Source of the DNA: Bifidobacterium callimiconis
Lineage (GTDB): Bacteria > Actinomycetota > Actinomycetes > Actinomycetales > Bifidobacteriaceae
DNA length: 64,000 nt
NCBI RefSeq assembly: GCF_003952005.1
Contig: NZ_QXGJ01000001.1
Coordinates: 419,894-483,893 of the forward strand
Reading direction: 5' to 3'
Shown: positions 1-7,439 of the stretch, piece by piece
Layout of the letters: every line of letters begins with the position of its first letter
Numbering within the stretch: position 1 is the first letter of the stretch
Notes under the pieces: model-generated
What the model was told of the DNA's origin: nothing
Seen by the model: only the letters and a program-made list of their open reading frames with translations
Databases searched by the model: none
Made by a program: the position numbers and the translations under genes

Positions 1-344
1 TTTGACTTCAGAGTGAAGCTATCTTTGTTCCGGAACCGATACGCAAAATAAAGGAATGCCTGCATTCGGCCGCCAATTGGGTCGCCTAATGTGAACGCCA
101 AACACGCCACCGGCCTTTTCGGCGATCGCCTTATAACAAGAGAGCCCACTCCCCCAAGCCTAGGATTCGCATAGATCGGATCCGGCTGCTCCATGGTGCT
201 GCTAAACGAATCGATATTCTTCACATCAAAGCCGACAGAGATCCCATACCATTCGGATGGGTCGGCATGCTTGACACCGTTCGCAAATAATGACGGGCTC
301 CACTCTCCTTGATCGAAGAACGGAGCCCGGTCGCGTACGCAAAG
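1..344 (-). pseudogene. 5'-truncated chromosomal gene fragment, runs off the left edge
   Basis: A frame on the minus strand stays open for the whole stretch and reads as plausible protein (for example DRAPFFDQGEWSP, then EWYGISVGFDVKNID). It follows an in-frame TGA at 347-345 with no ATG, GTG or TTG near its beginning; the first in-frame ATG is about 50 codons in. It therefore looks like the remnant of a gene that has lost its 5' end, unless it starts at that internal ATG. In the phage-free chromosome it would lie about 90 nt downstream of ychF in the same direction. I do not recognise the family. The 3' end lies outside the window, so its length is unknown. Confidence 0.45.
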
Positions 345-432
345 TCAGCGGAGCCTATCGCAAATCGCGTAATAACTAAGTGCAATTCCTCCGTTAACGC
401 AAATTTACAACAATCGGGTATCTACCCGACAA

Positions 433-456
433 CTACTTTGACACGTTGAACTTGAA
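433..456. other. attL: native ychF 3' end with phage-chromosome junction
   Basis: Read on the minus strand these 24 bases encode FKFNVSK followed by TAG, the same C-terminal residues as intact ychF at the other prophage end. The last 14 bases (443-456) are identical to 37277-37290; the remaining ten differ at two wobble positions. The chromosome's own ychF end was therefore left here when the phage inserted, and crossover took place inside the 14-bp core. Confidence 0.9.
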
Positions 457-516
457 TCTTTATCAGTCTCTCATTTCGCAGTGTTTCCAACGCCTCGCGG
501 GTCTTCGTTTCGGCAC

Positions 517-537
517 GGGCACTCTAAGGGCACTCTA
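517..537 (+). repeat. Integrase arm-type sites, left arm (two direct copies)
   Basis: Two copies of GGGCACTCTA start at 517 and 528, an 11-bp pitch. The same pair, in the same orientation and pitch, occurs at the other prophage end (37118-37138). Paired direct repeats flanking the core on both sides are the known layout of arm-binding sites for lambda- and L5-type tyrosine integrases. The function is inferred from position and repetition. Confidence 0.75.
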
Positions 538-568
538 TTTTGTTGTCGAGAACCATTGTATGCGCTTA

Positions 569-608
569 TTGACCACGTATAGCACTGTTCGCTACAATAA
601 TGATTGTA
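569..608 (+). promoter_or_regulatory. Toxin-antitoxin promoter with palindromic operator on the -10 box
   Basis: A -35 TTGACC (569-574) and -10 TACAAT (593-598) are 18 bp apart and precede the antitoxin gene. The -10 is the left half of a perfect palindrome, TACAATAATGATTGTA (593-608). An AbrB/MazE-type antitoxin binding there would block transcription, giving the usual autoregulation. The promoter is seen in sequence; the regulator's identity is inferred. Confidence 0.65.
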
Positions 609-636
609 AGGAATGCATTACTTAAGGAGGTGCGTT

Positions 637-912
637 ATGAGCGTGGTGATGGATGTGGCGAAGGTGACCGCCAAGGGACAGATCACCATCCCCGCCGACG
701 TGCGCGAGGCGGTCGGCATCCGCGAAGGAGACAAGGTCGTGTTCGTGCGCATGGACGACGGCACCGTGTCCCTGCGCAACTCGAACCTCGAGGCCATCCA
801 GCGGGCGCAGGCCGGATTCAACGGCGCGGCCGAGGAGGCCGGACTGTCCAACGAGGACGACCTGACCGCTCTCATCAAATCGGTGCGACGGGATCGCGCC
901 GCGAAGGGGTGA
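637..912 (+). CDS. AbrB/MazE-type antitoxin (SpoVT-AbrB swapped hairpin)
   Basis: This 91-residue protein has the AbrB DNA-binding swapped-hairpin near its start (VTAKGQITIPADVREAVGI, about residues 10-28, then REGDKVVF). The C-terminal half is acidic and probably wraps the toxin. The ATG at 637 was chosen because AAGGAGG lies seven bases upstream; a longer reading from 613 lacks a ribosome site. Four bases separate it from the PIN gene, so the two form one operon. It should neutralise the downstream toxin and repress the operon through the palindrome at 593-608. It sits at the prophage end away from the integrase, as an accessory gene. Confidence 0.85.
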   Translation: MSVVMDVAKVTAKGQITIPADVREAVGIREGDKVVFVRMDDGTVSLRNSNLEAIQRAQAGFNGAAEEAGLSNEDDLTALIKSVRRDRAAKG

Positions 913-916
913 GCGC

Positions 917-1321
917 ATGCGCGTGATGATCGACACCAACGTGCTGCTGTCCGCCGTGATATTCCGGTCGACGAACTCGGCCAATGTGATCGTCGACGCC
1001 GGACGCGGGAACAACACGCTGCTGCTGTCCACGTACACGATCGACGAGGCCCGCGAGGTCGTGGCCCGCAAGTGGCCTGCTCGCGCGGATGTGCTCGAGC
1101 AGTATCTGCTCCAGCTGAGCTTTGAGACCGTGGTCACTCCCCTGACCCCCAAGCCCGGACTGTTCGAGATCCGCGATCCCCTCGACTATCCGGTGCTCTA
1201 CTCGGCGATCATCGGAGCGGCGGACGTGTTCGTGACCGGAGACAAGGACTTCGACGACGTGTCCGTGTCCAGCCCGGCCATAGTCACCCCAAGCGAATAC
1301 ATGAGTATCTTCGCCCGGTAG
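917..1321 (+). CDS. PIN-domain ribonuclease toxin
   Basis: A 134-residue PIN-domain protein of the putative-toxin (COG1569-like) group. Acidic residues expected of the metal site are present: D6 in MIDTNVLLSA, E44 in TIDEAREVV, D87/D90 in RDPLDYPVL and D109 in TGDKDF. PIN toxins are Mg-dependent RNases, often acting on tRNA or mRNA; the target here is not predictable. It follows the AbrB-like antitoxin by four bases and ends just before a strong hairpin terminator. In a prophage such a pair may stabilise the lysogen or act against other phages (inference). Confidence 0.85.
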   Translation: MRVMIDTNVLLSAVIFRSTNSANVIVDAGRGNNTLLLSTYTIDEAREVVARKWPARADVLEQYLLQLSFETVVTPLTPKPGLFEIRDPLDYPVLYSAIIGAADVFVTGDKDFDDVSVSSPAIVTPSEYMSIFAR

Positions 1322-1330
1322 AAACAGAGA

Positions 1331-1377
1331 AAAGTCCCCCGAATCCACCGCATCATGCGGATGGATCCGGGGGACTT
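1331..1377. terminator. Bidirectional terminator between PIN toxin and lysis genes
   Basis: The arms AAAGTCCCCCG and GGGGGACTTT, with further pairing in ATCCACCGCA/TGCGGATGGAT, form a long hairpin between convergent transcripts. A-rich and T-rich flanks suit termination in both directions. Confidence 0.8.
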
Positions 1378-1419
1378 TCGTGGATTATGACTGAATTCAG
1401 CATTGACGCACTGATTCGT

Positions 1420-1698
1420 TTATTTGGTGAGCATTTTTTGCAGGCTGGTGCCGTTGTCGACCTCGGGGATGCCGGCGATGCTGGTGAGCAGGCTGACGAT
1501 GGCGGCCATGACGGCCACGCTGCCGATGTTGGCCCAGTCGACGGTCAGGATGCCGACGGCTCCGGTGCCGATCACGGCCAGGGCGGCCTGGGCGGCGGTC
1601 TTGACCGCACGGATCCCGGCGGCCCTGGCCCACAGGACGGGGTTCGACGTGGTGTCGGCCGAGGCCGTCTCGGCCGAGTGCTGCGGAGGCTCTCCCAT
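1420..1698 (-). CDS. Phage holin, r1t-like
   Basis: This 92-residue protein has the layout of the r1t-type holin family of actinobacterial phages: a polar N-terminus, a first membrane segment (about residues 35-52, AAQAALAVIGTGAVGILTV), a second (about 58-77, GSVAVMAAIVSLLTSIAGI), and a short charged tail. It would form the membrane lesion that releases the endolysin at the end of infection. It lies 12 bases downstream of the endolysin gene and is the last gene of the late region, ahead of the bidirectional terminator. Confidence 0.85.
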   Translation of the reverse strand: MGEPPQHSAETASADTTSNPVLWARAAGIRAVKTAAQAALAVIGTGAVGILTVDWANIGSVAVMAAIVSLLTSIAGIPEVDNGTSLQKMLTK

Positions 1699-1710
1699 AG
1701 TTGCTCCTTT

Positions 1711-2556
1711 CTAGAATTTTCCTTGGTTGAGTCGGGTCTGGAGTGCTCGGCCGAGTCCGTATCCCCAGTTGGTCCAGGGTTTCATGTTCTGGGTGGCGAC
1801 GCCGAGGTGGCGGTGGAGGCCGTCGATGTACTTGGGGCCGGCGAGTCCGTCGACCTTGCCCGAGTAGATGCCCTCGTTTTTGAGGATCTCCTGCGTGCGG
1901 CGGACGAGTTGGGAGCCGTCTCCCCCGTATGCGTAGGACTGCAGGGCCGGGCGCGCGTAGCCGGAGGGGCGCACCTGTCCGGTGATCACGCCGTCGACGC
2001 TGGTGCCCAGGATCTGCTGCCAGCGGCCGATGGTGGCCGGACCGCACGAGCCGTCGACCTGCAGCGTGCCGTGGCCGATGCCCTCGAGGCTGCCGGACGC
2101 GCCCGTGTACGCGGGGCGCAGGATCGCGGCGACCGTGCCCCACGAGCGGGTGCGGCGAGCCACGGCACCGTTGTTGGTGTTGCCCTCGATGGTCTGCACG
2201 TAGGATCCGCGGTTGATCTCCACGAAGCCGATGTGGTCGACCTCGCCGCCGTCCCAGTTGAAGATGATCAGGTCGCCCGGCTGGGCGCTGCGCGTGGTGA
2301 CCTGTCGGCCGGCGTTGCGTCCGTCGCGCAGGATGTAGGGCACGTACGCGGCCGGCATGCCGGGGAACGACTGGCCGGCCCGGTCCAGGCACCATGACGC
2401 GAACATGGCGCAGAACGGCACCCCGCTCGTACCGAAGTAGGATCCATGGGACTGGGCGTACCATCGGCCGTATTTGGTGCCGGGCTCGGGGTCGGCCCAG
2501 CGGCTGTAGCCGAGCTCTCCGGCCGCGATCCTCAGTACGTCATTCGCCGTCGCCAC
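1711..2556 (-). CDS. Endolysin: CHAP-type peptidase plus peptidoglycan-binding repeats
   Basis: The protein has 281 residues. The N-terminal 150 or so form a CHAP/NlpC-like cysteine peptidase: catalytic Cys at about residue 49 (GVPFCAMFASWC) and His at about 108 (EVDHIGFVE). The C-terminal part carries two peptidoglycan-binding-like segments (LQVDGSCGPATIGRWQQ and LKNEGIYSGKVDGLAGP). It would cut cell-wall cross-links or stem peptides for lysis. There is no signal peptide, so release should need the holin. The start is a GTG with GGAGGTG upstream; the first bases overlap the end of a 35-residue reading frame. Confidence 0.9.
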   Translation of the reverse strand: MATANDVLRIAAGELGYSRWADPEPGTKYGRWYAQSHGSYFGTSGVPFCAMFASWCLDRAGQSFPGMPAAYVPYILRDGRNAGRQVTTRSAQPGDLIIFNWDGGEVDHIGFVEINRGSYVQTIEGNTNNGAVARRTRSWGTVAAILRPAYTGASGSLEGIGHGTLQVDGSCGPATIGRWQQILGTSVDGVITGQVRPSGYARPALQSYAYGGDGSQLVRRTQEILKNEGIYSGKVDGLAGPKYIDGLHRHLGVATQNMKPWTNWGYGLGRALQTRLNQGKF

Positions 2557-2647
2557 TGTGCATCACCTCCAACGGTTCGGTCACGTCCGGCGTGCTGTCC
2601 GCACGACTGGACCCCGACGCGAGATTCTCTTCACTTGGTTCGCCCAT
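2540..2647 (-). CDS. Small acidic protein overlapping the endolysin start
   Basis: A 35-codon frame begins with ATG behind a strong AAAGGAGG site and encodes an acidic, Ser/Glu-rich peptide (MGEPSEENLASGSSRAD...). Its TGA overlaps the endolysin GTG by about 17 bases, so the endolysin ribosome site lies inside it. It may be a real small lysis-cassette protein or a coupling leader controlling endolysin translation. I recognise no family. Confidence 0.45.
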   Translation of the reverse strand: MGEPSEENLASGSSRADSTPDVTEPLEVMHSGDGE

Positions 2648-2684
2648 ACGGGCCTCCTTTCCGCCCCTGTCGGGGCACATGGAA

Positions 2685-2710
2685 AAGGCCGCCCCGGTCG
2701 GGACGGCCTT
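2685..2710 (-). terminator. Terminator ahead of the lysis genes
   Basis: On the minus strand an 11-bp stem (AAGGCCGTCCC with GGGGCGGCCTT, loop GACC) is followed by TTTTCC. It separates the tail and small membrane-protein genes from the endolysin-holin pair, so lysis genes may be read through partially or from their own promoter. Confidence 0.6.
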
Positions 2711-2734
2711 GGAACTATCGGCTGGCTCCCCCGC

Positions 2735-2887
2735 TCATGGCGAGAGGAGGAACGGGAGCACGACCAGCAGGGCGAGCACGCGCAGCAGCACGACCAGCAC
2801 GACCACGCCCAGCGCGACCAGCAGGGCGAGCGTCGTGACGGCAAGCAGGACGAGCAGCAGCGCGCGCAGGATCTCGCGCCCGCTCAC
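2735..2887 (-). CDS. Small Leu/Val-rich membrane protein, possible second holin
   Basis: This 50-residue protein is almost entirely hydrophobic after a short SGREILRA start: LLLVLLAVTTLALLVALGVV and VLVVLLRVLALLVVLPFLL could form two membrane segments. The GTG start overlaps the upstream stop (GTGA), indicating translational coupling. Position next to the lysis genes and two-span topology suggest a holin-like or antiholin-like role, but no family is recognisable. Its low complexity makes chance hydrophobicity possible. Confidence 0.5.
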   Translation of the reverse strand: MSGREILRALLLVLLAVTTLALLVALGVVVLVVLLRVLALLVVLPFLLSP

Positions 2888-3321
2888 CGGTACTCCCAGT
2901 CGCACTCGGTCTCCCGGCGCACGTAGTCGGCTTTGAGCGCGTCGTAGCGCGCGTGGCCCAGACCGTTGCCGCCGAGCGCGAGGTACTCCTTGCCGGCCTC
3001 GAGCTGGCGTTCGTGCTGGGTGCGGGTGTTGGTGTGCGCGAACATCTCGATGCGCAGCACGTCCAGGCGGATCGCCCGCCGGTCGCGCTCGGACTCGTCC
3101 AGACGCGTGTAGTCCCTGTCCAGCTTGGATTCGAGGGCGAGGATCACCGGGGACTCGGCCAGGGCGCGGTCGAGCTCGTCGCGGGTGATGGTCATGTCGT
3201 GCCGGTCCAGGTGCCGGTCGATCCGGCGCAGGATCCACGCGAGCACGCCGCCCGAGCCGACCGACGCGACGAGAAACGCGCTCCAGAACTCCGGAGAGGC
3301 GAACAGTTGGGGAAACGGCAC
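2884..3321 (-). CDS. Membrane-anchored coiled-coil phage protein
   Basis: The protein has 145 residues with an N-terminal membrane segment (FWSAFLVASVGSGGVLAWIL, about residues 12-31) and a long charged, probably helical cytoplasmic part. It starts with GTG behind AAAGGA. Such single-span proteins are common between tail-fibre and lysis genes of actinobacterial siphoviruses, where their role is unclear; spanin-like or holin-accessory functions have been suggested. It is coupled by a four-base overlap to the next small membrane protein. Confidence 0.6.
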   Translation of the reverse strand: MPFPQLFASPEFWSAFLVASVGSGGVLAWILRRIDRHLDRHDMTITRDELDRALAESPVILALESKLDRDYTRLDESERDRRAIRLDVLRIEMFAHTNTRTQHERQLEAGKEYLALGGNGLGHARYDALKADYVRRETECDWEYR

Positions 3322-3345
3322 GATATGGGTCCTTTCGGATCGGAA

Positions 3346-4577
3346 TCAGTTGGCTTGTTGGTCCCACGCGTGTAGTGCGTCGGGCACGTGGCGTTGGGCG
3401 AGCTGGCGCATGGTGAGGCATTCGAGCCGTCCGGCGTCGACGAGGGTCTTGACCCTGTCGAGCAGGGCGGTCCATTTGGATCGTTCGATCTGGGTGGTGT
3501 CGCTGCCCTGGCCGTCGGCGACGATCTTGTGTTCGGTGACGACGATGATGGCGCCGAGGTCGGCCCATGTCTCGAGGCTGTCGGCGACGTTCTCGTAGCC
3601 GACGGTCGGGATCTCCCGGTGGGTGGGGTCGATCGCGAGGGTGGGTCCTCCCCCGTAGGTGCCGCGGATGAGGGGCCATCCGTCGGCGGCGAGCTGTCGG
3701 GTGTAGGCGGCGCCGAGCCGGTTGTTGGTGGACGCGACGTAGCTGGCGCGGGGCATGGTGGGGATGTCGCGCGCGGCGTGCATGCGTTGGATGACGGGCG
3801 TCCAGTCGCCGCTCGTGTAGTCGATGTCCTCGTCGTGTCCGCTGTACACGCCGTTGTCGGTCAGCCCGGCGGCGAGCAGGTGCGCGACGTTCTCGGCCGT
3901 CCACGTCGAATCGTTGGCCCGGTCCCACGTGAACGTCAGACCTCGCGACTGGTACATGTCGATCATGTCGGTGTCGACCAGGCTCGGGCTGATGTCGTGG
4001 GTGAACACGATGACGCTCCGGGGCGTGGGCGGGTCGATCAGGAGGCTGTCGATCCAGACCGAGCCTCCCGATTCGCTCCTCCACTGGACGGTCAGACCGG
4101 TCTGCCAGGCCATGTCGTCGTACAGGCACAGGTTCCAGCCGGCGTGCAGACCGGTGTAGATCGTCCCGCCCATGACAGTCGTGCCGTTGCCGCCGCCGTT
4201 GCCGCGGCCGATCATGATCTGCGTGGTCGTGGCGTTGTCCCCGGCCGTCCGGGAGGGCAGGGCCGCGGGCTCCACCCACGCCCACAGGCCCACGCGCCGC
4301 GGCGCGGCCGTGCCCTTGTGGTCGGGGAACAGGAGCGCGGTCACGGTCCGGCCGGCCCCGGCGGTCATTTTGACGGCCTGCGGGGAGTATTTCACGTGCG
4401 CATCGTCCAGGCTGACGCCGGCGGGCGGGTCCGTGGGCAGGCTGGGCGCCTGCGGGTCGATCACCGTGACCGGGACGCTCGTGGTGATGTTCCCGGCCGT
4501 GAGGGTGAGGGTGGTCGAGCCGCGTTTGAGGCCGGTCAGGCTAAGCCCCCCCCGATGCGATTCTGGTTGGTGGTCAT
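3346..4577 (-). pseudogene. Tail/baseplate protein with deacetylase-like domain, broken by a homopolymer slip
   Basis: ATG at 4577 follows AAAGGA, but translation stops after 13 codons because an 8-base G run (4546-4553, minus strand) leaves the wrong frame. With nine or six G's the frame would continue into LSLTGLKRGSTTLTLTAG (an Ig-like strand pattern related to the preceding gene's product) and then about 370 residues. The body contains VIVFTHDISPSL and GVYSGHDEDIDY, resembling a degenerate NodB/polysaccharide-deacetylase fold. It could act on host glycans during adsorption. The present state could be a sequencing error, a true mutation, or one phase of a switch; expression from internal GTG 4464 is also possible. 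Confidence 0.65.
4546..4553. repeat. Poly-C/G tract (8 nt) at the frameshift point
   Basis: Eight consecutive C's on the plus strand fall in codons 9-11 of the tail gene that starts at 4577. One more base, or two fewer, restores the downstream frame. Tracts of this size are prone to slipped-strand mispairing. Confidence 0.8.
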
Positions 4578-4587
4578 TGGTGTTCCT

Positions 4588-5037
4588 TTACTTGGTTTTG
4601 ACAAGGCGTGCGCCGATGGTGTCGTTCACCGCGGCGCCCTTGGCCGCGCTGAACTGGCAGCGGGCGTCGACGGGCTCGTCGACGACGATGGTTTTGACGG
4701 TGCCGAGCGATGAGCTGTGCCAGGTGTTGCCGATGCCGATCTGCGCGATCAGATTGGCCGTTCCCCCGATTCCGGTGAGCTCGTAGGTTCCGGGCTCGAG
4801 GGTGACGGTCGTGCCTACGCTGGATCCGTACTGGCCGCTGCTGGTGCCCTCGGCGTGCATGCTATATGGTCCGACGCGGGTGAACGTGACGCCGTTGACG
4901 TCCGTCTTGCCCGCGATGTCAGGCCACAGGCTGGTGACCTGGACCGGCAGCGTGACGGCGAGCGTGGGGCTGGTCCGGCTGGTCACGGTGATGGTGGTGT
5001 CGCCCACGTCCAGGGCGTTGATCTCGTATGCGGTCAT
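4588..5037 (-). CDS. Tail-associated protein with Ig-like start
   Basis: A 149-residue protein. Residues 1-35 (MTAYEINALDVGDTTITVTS) end an Ig-like (Big_2-type) beta sandwich pattern; the rest (TDVNGVTFTRVGPYSMHAEGTSSG...) resembles small phage baseplate/appendage domains that may bind carbohydrate. It starts at ATG with AAAGGAG upstream and sits 10 bases from each neighbour within the fibre cluster. A role in receptor contact is likely from context, not proven. Confidence 0.6.
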   Translation of the reverse strand: MTAYEINALDVGDTTITVTSRTSPTLAVTLPVQVTSLWPDIAGKTDVNGVTFTRVGPYSMHAEGTSSGQYGSSVGTTVTLEPGTYELTGIGGTANLIAQIGIGNTWHSSSLGTVKTIVVDEPVDARCQFSAAKGAAVNDTIGARLVKTK

Positions 5038-5047
5038 GATGCTCCTT

Positions 5048-6313
5048 TCAGATGGTGCGGATGGCGGCGGCCTCGAGGCTCGCGGTGAGCCGGTGCCCGT
5101 CCCAGGTGCACCGGCTGGTGTGGATCCACAGGGGGATGGGCGTGCCGGCCGGCACGGTGTCGCTGACGGTCAGGATCCGGGCAAGGTCGTCCATGGACGG
5201 CACGTGATCCGCCGGCAGCGGGCCGTCGGCGGGGGTGGGCCGCCACCACGAGTCCGACAGGATGGTCAGGTCCACGGGGCCGAACATGGGGCTGCCCGAG
5301 CCGGTGTGGCGGTATTCGATGGCGTGCGGCCAGCAGAAGCGGCGCGGGGTCTCGTCCTCGTCCAGATAGGTCGCGTCGCCGCCCACGCCGGTCAGCTCGA
5401 TCCGGCTGGCGTTCCACGTGGCTGTGTCGATGACCACGGCGGCGCCCTCGCGTCCGGCCGTGGTGTCGGTCCGCCAGTGGTTGACCGCGCAGCGCACGCC
5501 CTGCACGTTGACGGCGTGGCACGCGCCGGCACGGACGTGGATGATCGCCTCGCCGATGAAGTCGGCCGAGATGTTGCACAGGTTGCTGTTGTTGCCCGTC
5601 ACCAGGATCGCGTCATGGGCGATCTCGTCGATGCGCACGTCGGACACGAGGTCGTTCCACGTCACGTTGACCGCGTCGACGCACGTGTAGATCCTCGAGC
5701 GGGTGAGCATGCTGTCCGCGCCCATGCTCGCGCCCAGACCGCAGGACTGGATCTGGCAGCCCGTGCACGTCTGGTACTGGGCGACCGCGACGCCCGTGCC
5801 GCTCATCCCCGAAATGAGACAGTCCCGCACGCCGCGGGCGCTGACCCCGTTCACGTCCGGCCGCAGGACCGTGGACCGGCACCAGTCGCCGCGAGCGTCC
5901 GTGCCGGGACGCGTCCGGTCGATGTCGAACCCGATGCTGTCGCTGACGACGCGCAGCCCGCGCACCTCGCCATCGGAGCGGATCAGCGTGACGCCGGACT
6001 GCCGGCACGCCGAGAAGTCCAGGGTCGCGCCGTTCGCATGATCGCTCGACACGTAGGTCGCGTCCCCGTGCAGCACGCTGCCGTACGGCAGCGTCAGCGG
6101 ACGGCTCAGCAGGTACGTGCCCGCGGGCACCCAGACCGCCCCGCCCACGCCCGCCGAACGGATAGCCTCCTCGAACGCCGCCGTGTCATCGGCCAGCCCG
6201 TCGCCCACGGCCCCGTGGTCCATGACGGACACGCTGCCCGGCTGGGCACGCCGTTCCAGACTGGTGAGCCGCTCGGACGTGATCAGCTCGCCACGACGCC
6301 ACACGCGCGCCAT
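5048..6313 (-). CDS. Tailspike/fibre with right-handed beta-helix (pectate-lyase-like)
   Basis: This 421-residue protein opens with SVSVMDHGAVGDGLADDTAAFEEAI (about residues 25-50), the signature start of the pectate-lyase_3/glycosyl-hydrolase-28-like beta-helix used by phage tailspikes. The following region alternates short beta strands (GVTLIRSDGEVRGLRVV, GNNSNLCNISADFIGE). Such proteins bind or cut surface polysaccharide. The ATG at 6313 overlaps the preceding stop in TGATG, so the two genes are translationally coupled; an open frame further upstream is an artefact of that gene's other frame. Confidence 0.8.
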   Translation of the reverse strand: MARVWRRGELITSERLTSLERRAQPGSVSVMDHGAVGDGLADDTAAFEEAIRSAGVGGAVWVPAGTYLLSRPLTLPYGSVLHGDATYVSSDHANGATLDFSACRQSGVTLIRSDGEVRGLRVVSDSIGFDIDRTRPGTDARGDWCRSTVLRPDVNGVSARGVRDCLISGMSGTGVAVAQYQTCTGCQIQSCGLGASMGADSMLTRSRIYTCVDAVNVTWNDLVSDVRIDEIAHDAILVTGNNSNLCNISADFIGEAIIHVRAGACHAVNVQGVRCAVNHWRTDTTAGREGAAVVIDTATWNASRIELTGVGGDATYLDEDETPRRFCWPHAIEYRHTGSGSPMFGPVDLTILSDSWWRPTPADGPLPADHVPSMDDLARILTVSDTVPAGTPIPLWIHTSRCTWDGHRLTASLEAAAIRTI

Positions 6314-6897
6314 CACGACGGCCCCCCGGCCAGGGCCGCGTCCACGGTCCCCTCGTCCGCCGTCGACGACGCGCTGGCCACCGCCACCACATCCGGATCG
6401 GTGGACACGACCGACACCTCCTGACTCGCCCCCGCAGGCAGCACCGAAACCATCAGATCCACACGCTCGCCCACACGCAACGTCACCGGATTCGGACTGA
6501 CCGTGATCGACTCGGGCACATACGCGCACGCGACCGACACCGCCGGACTCGTGAACCCGCCCACCGTGGCCGTCACCCGCACGGTGCCGCCACGCCGCCA
6601 TACCAGCGTGTTCCCCCTCATGATGGCCACGCCCGTGTCCAGCGAGCGCCAGACGACACCTGATTCGGTGAACGTCTCGGTGTGGCCGTCGCCGTACGTG
6701 GCCACGGCCGCAAGCGCCACGCTGCCGTTGACCGGGAGCGTGGACGGGACCGGGCCGCCGGTGGCGGTGGTGATGGTTACGTTGGTGACGGTGGTTGCCG
6801 GTGTGGGCCATATGAGTTTGCCTGCGATGCAGGCGTTCCATGTGTGGCCGCCCATGATGGGTGGTTGCATGGTGTGTTGGCTCATGACTGCTGGCAT
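6313..6897 (-). CDS. Baseplate/fibre protein with Ig-like (Big_2) domains
   Basis: The 194-residue protein contains two Ig-like beta-sandwich modules: about residues 35-125 (VTNVTITTATGGPVPSTLPV ... GGTVRVTATVGGF) and about 130-185 (PESITVSPNPVTLRVGERV ... STDPDVVAV), the latter typical of Big_2. The short N-terminal part (QPPIMGGHTWNACIAGKLIWP) may attach it to the baseplate. Its stop overlaps the tailspike start, so the two are probably made in fixed ratio. Ig-like domains on phage tails are thought to give weak adhesion to cell-surface sugars. Confidence 0.65.
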   Translation of the reverse strand: MPAVMSQHTMQPPIMGGHTWNACIAGKLIWPTPATTVTNVTITTATGGPVPSTLPVNGSVALAAVATYGDGHTETFTESGVVWRSLDTGVAIMRGNTLVWRRGGTVRVTATVGGFTSPAVSVACAYVPESITVSPNPVTLRVGERVDLMVSVLPAGASQEVSVVSTDPDVVAVASASSTADEGTVDAALAGGPS

Positions 6898-6900
6898 GGG

Positions 6901-7410
6901 TCAGCCCTCCATGAGTTCGTCGTCTGTGGTTTTGGTCTGTTCGGCGGCTTGCGTGGCGGCGGCGAGCGCGGTTGCGGTTTCGTCGAACCAGACGATCATG
7001 TCGTCGGGGTGTTGGGTGGAGAGTTCCTGTGCGGCCTGTTGGCTGGTGGCGACGCGTACCTGTAGGAGGCGTCCGCCGATCATTGTGGTGGGGGTCCAGG
7101 TGGCGGGGTCGACGTCGGTCAGGTCCGTGTAGTCGATGGTTTGTTTGCTGTCGGGGACGGTTACGTATCGGTCGTATGAGTTTGTGGTGCCGGGTAGTTC
7201 GGCCACGTGCCAGATGTATGTGCCGTCCGTGGCTGGCAGGTTGATGGTGGCGGTGCCCTGTTTGTCGAGGGTGATGTCGAATGGTTCTCGCACGATCACG
7301 TTCTTGTTTGTGTCGATGCGGCGTTTGGCTTGGAATCGGATGAGTCCGTCGGCCATGGGTTCGAGGCCTGTGGGGGTGTGTCGTTTGAGGGTGATTTTGA
7401 TTTGTGTCAT
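6901..7410 (-). CDS. Probable upper-fibre/baseplate protein
   Basis: A 169-residue protein starting MTQIKITLKRHTPTGLEPMA, with ATG preceded by AAGGAGA. The N-terminal 110 residues are beta-rich (FDITLDKQGTATINLPATDG, YIWHVAELPGTTNSYDRYVT); the C-terminal 50 are helical and Gln/Ala-rich (FDETATALAAATQAAEQTK), ending acidic. This is typical of proteins linking the baseplate hub to receptor-binding parts. I know no named family with certainty. It is spaced four bases from the Ig-like gene downstream. Confidence 0.55.
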   Translation of the reverse strand: MTQIKITLKRHTPTGLEPMADGLIRFQAKRRIDTNKNVIVREPFDITLDKQGTATINLPATDGTYIWHVAELPGTTNSYDRYVTVPDSKQTIDYTDLTDVDPATWTPTTMIGGRLLQVRVATSQQAAQELSTQHPDDMIVWFDETATALAAATQAAEQTKTTDDELMEG

Positions 7411-7439
7411 GGGTTCTCCTTGTGTTGCTGGTATGGGGT

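Noticed and set aside
2735..4285. A 516-codon minus-strand frame
   Set aside because: Only its last 50 codons are plausible (small membrane protein); the rest is an Arg/His/Pro-rich shadow of the tail and coiled-coil genes.
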